In this document: positions 47,522 to 57,211 of the stretch, piece after piece
Position numbering within the stretch: the first letter of the stretch is position 1
How the letters are laid out: every line of letters begins with the position of its first letter
Assembly: GCA_014904845.1 (NCBI GenBank)
Contig: MU119213.1
Coordinates: 372,001-436,000 of the forward strand
Length of the DNA stretch: 64,000 bases
Reading direction: 5' to 3'
Source of the DNA: Acephala macrosclerotiorum
Taxonomy: Eukaryota > Ascomycota > Leotiomycetes > Helotiales > Mollisiaceae
The notes under the pieces: model-generated
Told to the model about the DNA's origin: nothing
The model's database searches: none
The model's input: the letters and a program-made list of their open reading frames with translations, nothing else
Position numbers and translations under genes: made by a program

Positions 47522-49332
47522 ATGCGTGCCGCCACAGCTTCTATCATTCTGGCCTTCTGCGCCATGGTCGCCGTTCAGGGTGCACCAGTCAGCAGCGACT
47601 CTGCTCTCGTTGCTCGTACTGAGCCTTGGTGAGTCTCACCTTCTCGGAGCAATATTTCTTTCTCTCTACTATTCTCTCGAGTCTTGAGAAACCTTTATTT
47701 ACTCGCGAATGTCCCGCCATTCCTGGGACTCTTAAACAACCGAAAAAGCCATACTGACTCCGTGATCGTGGGGAATAGGACCTATGACGCTGAAGTGAGT
47801 GTTCCCCTTTCCATCTTTGAACGCATTGAGACCCTCTCTACACTTAGAACTTTACAGAACCACTGAACTAACACCAACCGTAGGGCAATGAAATCATGAG
47901 ACGAGGTATTTATTCATTTTATTGAAGAGTTGTATTCTTTCAGCAGTCGTCCCTCACTCTTTCCAAACTCGCGAGATATGCTCTTGTCTCCTACACAGGC
48001 CCCACAACTCGTGGGACATACATACCTCGCACCTATTATGTCGCGTGGCTTGTCACGAGCCCTGGAAATTCCAGTTCCTCTTCAAGCTTGAAAGAAGTGT
48101 GCTAACTTGAATCATCATGATTTTAGGCACCCATGACTTCGTAAGTGTCAATCCCTTGGAGAATTATTGCTATATTTTGTCTCGGGAGTACATTGCTTCA
48201 TTGCACTCCGGAGCAATGCAATTCTAAGACATGTGGTTACACTCTCAAAACACACAAAAGCAGTAAACTAACTCCGAGATTTTCATGTACAGGAATACGA
48301 CGCCGATGTAAGTTTTCCTTCCGTTTTCTCGTTCTCTATCTTGAAGAGCTTTTGCCTGGGGTGATGCACCCCTGCGACACATATCTCCGCTCTTCAAAAA
48401 CTTCATCCGAATCATGTAACTAACCGACGTTTCCATGCAGGGCAATGAAGTTGAAAAAAGAGAGCCGAAGAAGAAGGTATATTTTGCACTTTTTCTTTTT
48501 TTTCTTTTTATCTAGCTTGCTTGGATTGAGCTGAGCCGTTATATTGCCAGGCCAAAAAAGCAAAAAAGGCTCGACGCTCGGATACCTCATTTGAGTACGA
48601 TGCGGCGGGAAACGAAATTTTAGACTCTTCTGAAGATGTTGAGGCTCGTGGAACCCATGATTTCGAATATAATGTGAGCAATTCTTCCCTTTCTTTCGCC
48701 CATGCGATGCTACTGGTGTTGGAAGCTCCGGGGCCCCGGGCAGGTTTTATGCCTCTCACTACCTGTTATTCTATCCCGGAACCTGACACTAATTCTTTAT
48801 AGGATGATGGATCAGAAATCGAGGCTAGAGAGCCAAAGAAAAAGGCGAAGAAGGCAAGCTTTTTCCTTCCCCCCTCTTTCGTTGTAACTACACAAGACAG
48901 AATATCTAACACCAAGAATTCAGGCGAAAAAAGCGAAGCGTGGAGAAAATGATTTCCAATAGTAAGTTTTGATTCCGATTTAATTTGATCTCTCCTCGTA
49001 AAGAGGCTTCGGAGCAGGGGAGTATGCCAGGAGCCTACACGCAAACAAAGCATGTTCGGTCACTGTTCCCAAGATATTTTCCAGCTCCGGAGGTGTCTCC
49101 CGAAAACTGGCTTGTTATAGTGCTGACTAGATATAGCGATGCCGAGGGAGTACGTCTAATTTCCATACCAATTTGCTGTACTTTTCGTGCGAGGCCTCTG
49201 GAGCGGGCGGCTGGCTTGTGAGCCTTTGTGTTTGCATGCAGTCTCCCGAGACAACTCCTAGCTCCGGAGCCTTCTCCCCAAAGGGCTTTCTTTTCAGTGC
49301 TAACAATATTATAGAACGAAATTGAAGATTAA
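47522..49332 (+). CDS. Secreted Kex2-processed repeat precursor (KEP/RiPP-like), 11 exons
   Basis: Exons 47522-47628, 47779-47794, 47884-47905, 48128-48141, 48293-48307, 48441-48476, 48551-48673, 48803-48853, 48924-48961, 49137-49149 and 49315-49332 sum to 150 residues. A signal peptide (MRAATASIILAFCAMVAVQG, cut before APVSS) is followed by five copies of a YDAEGNEI-like motif: YDAEGNEI, YDADGNEV, YDAAGNEI, YNDDGSEI, YDAEGNEI. Repeats are preceded by GTHDFE, DTSFE or ENDFQ, and separated by basic linkers: MRRG, KREPKKKAKKAKKARRS, EARG and EAREPKKKAKKAKKAKRG. Kex2-type cuts after RR/KR would release short acidic tyrosine peptides. This fits Kex2-processed repeat proteins or RiPP precursors. 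No UstYa-type (DUF3328) enzyme is seen in the window, and the sequence is not the known alpha-pheromone. Intron 48854-48923 is GC-AG. Confidence 0.72.
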
Positions 49333-50820
49333 GGAAGAAAATGTGGACTCGTTGAGAAGGAGAGAGAAGAGGGTGGAGAGGGTTAGGACCCGGGGCGACG
49401 AATTTGTATCAACTTTCTTTGCGTCAGAACGAAAACAAATTGTGAAATAATAGACTCTGCTGCTGTGTGGACATGTGTCTGTACATTTCCCATCTTTTTG
49501 ACCATTTGAGAGCCTGGGGCTTGCTACAAGAAGCCACTTGTTTGACTTGTGTATGCGTGAGTAATTAGTGTTGAAGGTTGAGAAGCGGATAACGCAACTT
49601 TCAATCTCTTAGCAACCCCTGGAAATTCATAGCGAACTTCCCATCCACTATAAAGGAAGCCCCCATGCCAGCATACTCTAGACGTAACTGGATGCTGTTG
49701 CTCAAGAACCGAGAGATGGCGTTGGTGGTTGAAATGCTAAGCGAGATTCCTGATCAAAGTCATAGCCGTCACCTGACTTGGCAAAATATTACTACCTGGA
49801 AGATCACGACGAGCGCGCGCCCATTGATGTATGGGAATGATATTCTGAAAGGCCCAGGAAGCGTAGGTGATTAGGCCCTTAACCTGAACCGCAATGCTGC
49901 TACATGGCAAGCGCGAGAGTTGACTTAGTGAATAATCAAGAAGATTTCAACTTGAAGTCTTGATTGTCATACAACAATCGCTCTATGTGAATGCCATTGT
50001 GGATGTTCTAGGCGCTCTAGGACTCTCAAATTGACTCCATTCGAAGAATCTTGCCTTCCACAGTTGGGCGACCCATGGCAGGATACATACTCAAAACGTT
50101 CCGAGTGGGAGGGCACCTTGCACTGGGGACTGTCCTGTCATGCCTCTCTATTTTGAAAGAGTCGATCACGGGAAATAAATCACCACATCAATTTCCGACC
50201 ATGTTTGAAAGCATATCGTGATGTAAGGTACCACTGTAAAGTGAGCAATCGCTCGCTGTAATCCCCCATCAGCCAACCAAGACCGTGTCTTTCGTTTCAG
50301 GATGTCAGCCCCATTGTTCTCAATCACCCTGAATCTCTAGGACATTGAGAACCCACAAATGGCACCTGAGCAGAAGGGATAATAGCATTTGGGCAAAGTT
50401 GATTGGGTCAAACTCTCAAAGATTCTGAACGTAAATTCCACTTGAAATAAATCAAGCCAAAATCGTAAGCACGAACCGCCCAGGCTCTCTAGGATACCAA
50501 GATGAAAAGTCAGCACTTCGAATTAAAAAGTGTCAAAAGGAAGTCCACCTAGAAGAAATGGAGGCATTTGATCCTATCCAATGTCCCGGGACATCTGGAG
50601 GATATGAGACCTATTTAGAAACCAAACCCAGATGCCAGCCAGTGTGCCAGAAGGGGAGGTACATTATGACACAGAGTAGGGAAGCTGTAGCAGGGCAGCC
50701 GGGAATCCGACTAACTTGATTCCATCTCGACTTCGCTTTTGGAGGCATGCCCAAAGTATACCCATTAGAGATGAAATTTTTCTTCATTTATGCTATCAAC
50801 AATATACATTAATATCGCCC
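49333..50820. other. Intergenic, no gene recognised
   Basis: 3' flanks of the precursor gene and the FIT-family gene. A 69-codon frame at 49665-49874 has no supporting features. Confidence 0.45.
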
Positions 50821-51902
50821 TCATACTCCTGGCATGCCGATCACACCTCTGAGCGCTGGTATCGCTCGAGGCAGGAAATATACAACAAAGATACCGCTCA
50901 GTGCCACGAGAAGTCCTGTAAGCTTAACGAATAGTCAGCACCAGGTCTTGACGAAGGGAGAGATTGACATACCTTCTCAAACCAAGTGTGGAAGTAGGCC
51001 GCTGTCATTAAGAGCATATATACGCTCAACGCACCCACTCCCAACACAATCTTTGCACCTAGTGTCCACTGCCCTTGAGTCGCGGGACCACTTTCCACCT
51101 CCGCTTCAACTTCTGCACTCTTCACAGCCCCATCGTTCATCAAAATGGTCCTCTCCTCCTTTGCTTTTGTGGTCTTCATCGTGACATGCAGAATCTCTTC
51201 GAAGAGGAACATGCTGCCCAACACCAACAAGAAAACATGCCCACTAATATCATGTCCGCCCTTCCACTTCCCACCAACAGCTTTACAAGCCACGCCAGTA
51301 ACAAACTGTCTTGTATCATCCATATTGACGTTTCCTGCCTCGGCCTGCTCAACAAGCTCACATTGACCTCCTGTGAGCGTAAACCCCCGATCAATAATCG
51401 GGGGTCCAAAGAACCATTGAGTGACGAATATCCACCATACCGTCACAATCGCATATCTAAATATTCCGCGTAATCGTTTCTGGGTAAGGTCTAGGGAATT
51501 TGCTGGTCCTGTAGCCGGGTGTGTAAATAAGAAGAATAGGTAACTGAATGTCACCCATGCCCAGCCTTGCTTGACGAAGAATCGGTTGAACACATTGCCC
51601 TTGGTCGCGAAATATGATGGTGCGGTATCTGCGAAGTGCGATTGTGTGGTTGCGTTGTAGGGAGCAGCTCGTGCTGCTGGATCAAGGAGGGCGAAGAGCG
51701 ACCCCACCACAAGAGTGACAGGGTATATCGAGAGGAGGATCGTCTCGAGAGTTGTAGGAAGGAAGGGAGACCTTCGAGTCGTCATTTTTCTCGTCGTTTG
51801 GGTTGTCGGCGTGGAGGGGATATCTGCTGGGCTCGGAATAGGTGATGGAGATTTATTTTGGATTCGCGCTGAGCGTCGAGGTGTCACTGATGGCGAATCC
51901 AT
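50821..51902 (-). CDS. FIT-family (SCS3/FITM2) ER lipid diphosphatase
   Basis: Exons 50973-51902 and 50821-50922 sum to 343 residues with about six membrane spans. Family signatures: WWIFVTQWFFGPPIIDRGF, CKAVGGKWKGGHDISGHVFLLVLGSMFLFEE (the first catalytic His) and MTAAYFHTWFEKLTGLLVALSGIFVVYFLPR (the second His). FIT proteins in the ER cleave acyl-CoA to acyl phosphopantetheine and are needed for normal lipid droplet budding. The second exon is joined with the acceptor GTTAAG rather than the CAG 7 bases later, because only the former continues LTGLLVALSGIF. The N-terminal 40 residues are Ser/Pro/Arg-rich and cytosolic. Confidence 0.88.
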
Positions 51903-52227
51903 GCTGCAGATGTTATAACATGAATATCCGAGTTCCGAAGCCTTCGATACTGTTCCAATTGACTATCGTAAAAGAGGCAACAGTATGATGTGGAAGCCAG
52001 AGTGTTCTTTGATGGCGGCAAGAAATTCCAGGTACGATGCGCCGATGACGTTCAAGCTTTCGGCTCTATTGGTGGCCCTCTGCCGTGATGATCGCCATTC
52101 ACAGCCTCGGGACTAGCCTCTCCATGAAGGGTTTCATAACGTACAGCTCGAGCTCCCGCTGGTCAGACGATGTTGTCTTATTTAATACTTGTCGCACTCC
52201 TCAATTCAGACTTCAGTAACTGCAAAA
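51903..52227. promoter_or_regulatory. Shared divergent promoter of FIT gene and EXPERA gene
   Basis: 325 bases between the two start codons; both genes encode ER membrane proteins of lipid metabolism, so joint control is possible but unproven. Confidence 0.5.
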
Positions 52228-53065
52228 ATGGTCTCCACACGCGGACACCCTCAGGAATTCCCCGAACCAGACCTCACACCATCGAAATCAACTCCATCGC
52301 TAGCTCGAGCGCGTAAGGGCACATGGGCACATACTCCTTCGAACCTCACGATCATATGGCTCTTCATCTCGCTGCCACTTGTAGCATGGGACACGGGATA
52401 TGTCATGCTGCGACCTTACAGTATGCCAGGAGGATCGCTTCATTGGCCGATTTGGGCGCCGTATGAGCTGTATGGAAAGGTCGACTACATATACGGTTGG
52501 AAGGCGTTCAATGAGAAGAATGGCTTTACGGCGGCTCAAGGATTCTTGAACACGATCGAGACGTTGATGTACGTCTACTACTTATACATTCTGTTTGCTT
52601 TTGGCAGACAATCGAAGGCTCAAAGGAGAGGGGCGCCGAAGGCATCAAAGGTCGCGTTTCTGGGACGGCAGCGATATGTGGACGGAGGAAAGGGAGCTGT
52701 TGCTGTGTTGGTTGCATTCAGTGCTGCAGTGATGACTGTGTCTAAGACGGTGCTATACTGTGAGTTTCTACTTGTTGGTTTGTGGTTTGTGCTAAGGGAT
52801 GAAGGGATGAATGAGTACTACTCCGGATTTGATAACATTGGCCACAACAAGTTCGTGGACTTAATTTTCCTGTGGATCATTCCCAAGTGAGTAAATTAGC
52901 TGTCAAATGAGAATCGTTGCTAACTTACCGTCAAGTGGTGCCTGGCTGGTCCTTCCATCGTATATGATCCATGCCACTGGAAGTGAGATTCTGCAAGGCT
53001 TGACTATTGCAGCTGGTGGAGCCATACCTTCCTCTGATGACACAAGTCTGGTCAAGACTGAATAG
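52228..53065 (+). CDS. EXPERA-domain membrane protein (emopamil-binding/TMEM97-like)
   Basis: Exons 52228-52759, 52805-52886 and 52936-53065 give about 247 residues. NLTIIWLFISLPLVAWDTGYVML, GSLHWPIWAPYELYGKVDYIYGWKAF, TAAQGFLNTIETLMYVYYLY, VLYWMNEYYSGFDNIGHN and NGAWLVLPSYMI are the four membrane spans and conserved acidic residues of EXPERA proteins (sterol isomerase or sigma-2 receptor relatives). The role here is unknown. The ATG at 52228 (AAAAATGG context) is preferred to one 39 bases upstream. The intron 52760-52804 is 45 nt, a multiple of three with no stop, so unspliced RNA would still be in frame; conservation of YW-NEYYSGFDNIGHN argues it is removed. Confidence 0.82.
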
Positions 53066-53469
53066 GGAACTGTTCAAGGAATATCAGGCACTGGCTCTTC
53101 ATCTGCTGTGAATTGTCCACCATGCATAATTGGTTGCGGGGTGGCTAGTCAGGTAGGAGCTTCAAGGAGGAATCTTAGAGTAGACAGGGAAGAAAAACAT
53201 ATGGTGCCCGGGGAACATAGGATAAGTACGAATAGACTTCTAGCTGAGAGCCCTCCAATTTCGAGGAGGGCCGGTTATGGTTATGGTTATGGTAGACAAA
53301 GAATCAAGATGCTCTCCGCCGTCTAATTTAATATTATGCTATTGTATTTACGAGTGTCCAGAAAGTTCTTTAAAGGCCGTGTCGAGGTTTGATCATGGAT
53401 AGAGCACAGAACAAAAGCTCTCGTCTAGCCTCATCTGCAATATAAAACCGAGAAACGGTTGTTCACGCT

Positions 53470-53550
53470 CAGCCTCCCGTGCAAGCGGGTAGCTTCCGCT
53501 GCGGGTCTGGTTCCACTGGTCTCCTGGACCGGACTGCAAGACCCGACATC
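53470..53550 (+). other. Possible structured RNA, hairpin-rich
   Basis: CGGGTCT (53502-53508) pairs perfectly with AGACCCG (53539-53545), enclosing a second stem GGTTCCA/TGGACC. Just before lie CCCG..CGGG and AGCGG..CCGCT stems. A TATA-like ATATAAAA sits at about 53440. No known RNA family is recognised. Confidence 0.2.
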
Positions 53551-53627
53551 CGTCCTTTACCCAGCCTCTTTCCCCGATCTAGTGTATAGATTTAAATAAA
53601 GGATCCGGCCTGCACATCCTATGAGAA

Positions 53628-53905
53628 GCCGGAATGGCGCAGTGGTAACGGTACTACTCCCAGCTGAAAACAGTTGGTATGATCTCTAACAATGTCACAG
53701 CGTCGGTATGTTTATCCACCCTATCATCCGATGAATACTACTAACATGCCACCAGCACTTGTATATTCAGCTTTGAATTCCGTTCAGCTGGTTACGTGAA
53801 TGCGAAGATGTAAGTAATCGAGAATGTATCAAGTAAAAAGTATTATCTAACGAAAACTAGCCCTAGTTCAATTCTGGGTTTCGGCACATATTTTTTTTTT
53901 CTGGT
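53628..53905 (+). tRNA. tRNA-like Pol III unit with about 190-nt insertion
   Basis: GCCGGAA (53628-53634) can pair with TTTCGGC (53879-53885) followed by discriminator A, like a tRNA acceptor stem. TGGCGCAGTGGT (53635-53646) matches the A box. A T arm CCTAG-TTCAATT-CTGGG contains a B box GTTCAATTC. A run of ten T at 53891-53900 follows as a Pol III terminator, and TTTAAATAAA lies about 30 bases upstream. Between the halves is a long insert with a CCAGCTG-AAAA-CAGTTGG hairpin and two GT...CTAAC...AG segments. The D arm pairs poorly and the anticodon cannot be assigned. It may be a degenerate tRNA, a tRNA-derived SINE or an unusual non-coding RNA. Confidence 0.4.
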
Positions 53906-54339
53906 TTTTTTTATTTGATTCTTTGTTGAACTTGAGATGGTTGGGAATGATGCAAGTCGCGGTGTGTGGGTGAAGAATTTTGATAATGTAAGCGAGCATT
54001 AGCTCCCCACATTCCAACAAGGGACTGTCTAAGTAGATAGATACGTTTTGACTGAAGTCTGATCTGATTTGTCCAAATTTTCAATTGAAAACAGTCTCCA
54101 GTTTATTGGTTAAGTACGCGAAGTGAAATGTTTGCATGAAGTCTGGTGATTTTCGCTTAGCTTAGGGGGCTTGCTTACATCCTCTGGGTATATTTTTGGG
54201 GGAGAAGAGCTTCTCAGGGAACTGCTCAAAGTAACTTTGGCATGAAGACTTGCCGAGCAAAGTTGAAGGCCCATGGCCACCAATTCATGTAACATTGACA
54301 ATCCTGTATCACCGTTCACCGAGTCGGAGAGTTATCCAT

Positions 54340-54870
54340 TGAATTATGAAGAATGGAAATTCATTAAAAATTCATGAATGTTCATGAATTGAGAGCCATG
54401 AAATGAATATGAATGTAAGGGTCATAAAATGAACGTAGGGACTCCGGTTCATGACGATTCATAAATTATGCATTGTTCATAATATGATTCTTAGAGACAT
54501 CGTGAGGCTAATACAAGAAAGGATGCTAGAATAGTACAAAATAAGGTTTTGATAGAACAAAGAATAACACAATAAATAAATGACGGAATTTTGAAATTTT
54601 GAATGCAAACGATAGCTAAAAGTTTAGCGAGCAATTCAATAAAATAATTGAAGCAAAAGCGCTATTGATTATGATGCAATTCGCTCTTGAATCAAAGGTA
54701 AATTTGTAGTGGTTATAGCATCAGCGATCCACGCCAGCCACCTCATATTACGGGATAAACACCAAAAATTCATTATTTTCATAATTTATTCATGAATTTT
54801 ATTATTTATCATAAAATGAATTATAAAAGTAATTTATCTACGAATATAAAAAATGAATTTAAAACTGCTC
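54340..54870. repeat. AT-rich repeat block with TTCATGAAT palindromes
   Basis: TTCATGAAT and ATTCAT/ATGAAT variants recur at both ends of a roughly 530-base segment (for example 54370-54400 and 54765-54830), partly in inverted order. The flanks resemble subterminal inverted repeats of a MITE or the remains of a RIP-mutated element. No transposase frame is visible. Confidence 0.35.
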
Positions 54871-55559
54871 TTCAATGGACTCAATAGATAACCCTACCGA
54901 GTCATGATTCGTTTGATCAAGTTCAAGAAGCAATTTCAAGTCGCCAGTATCAATCCCAACATACGACGATTGCCAACTTGATTACTTTCGTCTCATCTTC
55001 TCACAAACTCTTGTCATGACTCTCGGACGTACCATACCTGCATTTTCTTCGCCTTTGGGTGCTTTAGTTCACGCTGACGGAATGAAGCGGCTTACTAGCG
55101 TCCCAAGTAGCACGGAATAAGGCGAGGAGATCCTGGGTACAGGCATTTTGCGATCAGTGAGAGAGAAAAATTAACTCTTATATCTTCGCCAAATGCTTCT
55201 TAGATCCTATCACAAAGTACCGGAAATTCTAGGACAATGTGCTGCTAATACTAACTCTGTGTACCGAGCAAGGATCTAGACTATTGGGTGCAGATGCTCA
55301 CCGTTGCAATTTGATTCAGTCCCGTTCCTGCAAACTCCCCCAATTCCATTACCTTACGAATATACTTTAGTTGTTGGTGCTTTGGCAGGCTCCCTTTTCG
55401 CGGCATCACCAAGTCAACCCATTTTCCTCCAGTGCTCTAGACCGGAGTGCATCCCCTCATTGTCTCCCATGACCTAGGTAGTGGAGTGGACGTATTCAGC
55501 GTCCTGAATCTCCTTCCCTTGATTGGGCTTTCTCATGCCACGCTCAGTAGTGAATATAC

Positions 55560-57211
55560 ATATTTATGGAAATCCTGGCAGAAGAGAAGAATGGTCAAGC
55601 GACGAAGAGTCGAGTCAAGGCTCAACAGAGTCAACAGCCGGTTCGGAGGCTGGTTTTCTCAAGTGGCTGCCCTTGCTTGATGGTGATGGCGAAGCATCTT
55701 CGTAGCAAGATTCAGGTGATGGTTCTGACTTAGAAGAGCTTCGCTTAACCTCTCGTCCGAGGAGACGAGGTTCTGATATGAAGGGGAAGCGGTCGCTAGC
55801 CAGAGCGAAGGCGATACGGTAGGTATTCGAGGCAGGCACAGTAAATGCGGTAAGTTGGTTTAATACTGTCACGCATGGGTGGTTGTTGATCAAATCGGCA
55901 GGACGGGAGGGGCAAAAAAGTTGTAGAATCAGCCACAACCAAAAGGACTCGGGATGTGAACCTGAGAAAGATACTCGCACCCGGAGGCTATTACTATCAG
56001 TTTGATACAGGACGTGGGTCTGTTTGCAGAGATATTAATGATAGACGGCTTAATGCAACTCAAATCATGCGACTTACTGATCTTGATGGTGTTTAGAAGG
56101 TCGCGGTAGATGATATCCGTCAAATAGCTGGCGACTTTAGGGAGGTCAACGAGGGCACAAACTTGGCGGCGGGAGTTTGGATCACATTCGAGTACGGACT
56201 AGAACCTACCGAGAAGTTCGGCGCCGAAGAATGCTTGGGACCGCTGCAGGGAAAAGGAGAAATGAGAAGACCACTATCCTCAAGAGCATTGTCAGGAAAA
56301 GAAGCCATCGAGTCGTCGCGAGAACAGGCTGTAGTTGTGGAGGCACTTAGGTCCCTTTAAAGAGAGGCAGAGACGTCGCGAGGGCGTGGGGCGTGCTAGA
56401 TCTTCTTGTACCCCTTATTCCTGACTTGATGGATGCCGACCTCGGGACCGAATCCCAAGATTCGCAGGACGAAGTTCGGGTGCTAAGTATGACACACTAA
56501 TCCCCGGACGGGGCTTTGGTCGCGATACCAGACCTTATTCAACCGAACCAAAACGCTTTACCTGACTGGCGCAGGCTCTGACACGAGTTAAACCCGGTAC
56601 CCTTCGAAAGGTGGAGTTCATTATGTATAGGCTCGGAACAGAAAGTGTGGGTGCACGGCGACGTCGGCAGGTTGATTGTGATGTCAAGAAACGGCTCGGT
56701 CCGGGCAGGAAAAGCTGCGCGAGACAGACTGTTGACAGATGTGCTTCCGTCTGCTCAAACTTTCGTTACCAATCTTGGCATTACGCTATCGACTGAACCT
56801 CTCATTGCTGGTTTCAATGGCGTAACATCCATGTATCCAGCAAGATGGAACTTGGACGAAGTGATAGGAAATGGTCAATTCGATGTGGACAGACGAAAGA
56901 TCATTGAAGTTGTGCGATCAGCTCCGACAGGAAAGTCATGCGCGCTGCTGATTTGGACTAGCAATTTCAAAAGCTTCCAGGAATATGGAGAAGCCTTCAA
57001 TGGTGTCGCCATCTACCTTGTATTAGCTGGCGTCTCGGGCTGGAAGCTTTCCCTTGCATGGGCATCAGAGGAAAATAGTAGCAGGTACAACATTGTCGGC
57101 TTGAAGGAGATACAAGCATATACGCCTGGGTCATTGGATCCTCACAGACTCGGAGTCATGGACATGGAACTAATAAGACCACCGCTGTTAGCACAGCAGC
57201 GCCTTTGCTAA
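55560..57211 (+). pseudogene. Degraded gene, C-terminal part of a secreted chitinase-like protein (tentative)
   Basis: A protein-like sequence runs on with several lesions: TAG at 55703, TAG at 55820, a frame change near 55900, TAG at 56094, TAA after EALRSL near 56358, and noncoding spacing before a last open block 56645-57211. Readable blocks are KKVVESATTKRTRDV, GGYYYQFDTGRGSVCRDINDRRLNA, FEYGLEPTEKFG, GPLQGKGEMRRPLSS, VWVHGDVGRLIVM, LGITLSTEPLIAGFNGVTSMYPARW and SWALLIW-like SCALLIWTSNFKSFQEYGEAFNG. I recall such blocks in the C-terminal extension of large fungal LysM/GH18 proteins, but am not certain. Several stops fit C-to-T change of CAG or CAA, as RIP produces. No GH18 catalytic motif is present. 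Confidence 0.5.

Larger units (their letters stand above)
53066..55559. other. Gene-poor AT-rich island
   Basis: No protein gene recognised. It contains hairpin-rich sequence (about 53470-53550), a tRNA-like Pol III unit (53628-53905) and palindromic AT-rich repeats (about 54340-54870), each listed separately. Confidence 0.6.

Noticed and set aside
47522..49332. Interpretation as alpha-type mating pheromone precursor
   Set aside because: The repeats lack the Trp/Cys-containing core known for such pheromones and are strongly acidic.
53749..53909. Spliced small ORF inside the tRNA-like unit
   Set aside because: About 40 residues formed across two intron-like segments, running into the poly-T tract; probably chance, although the splice-like signals are noted.
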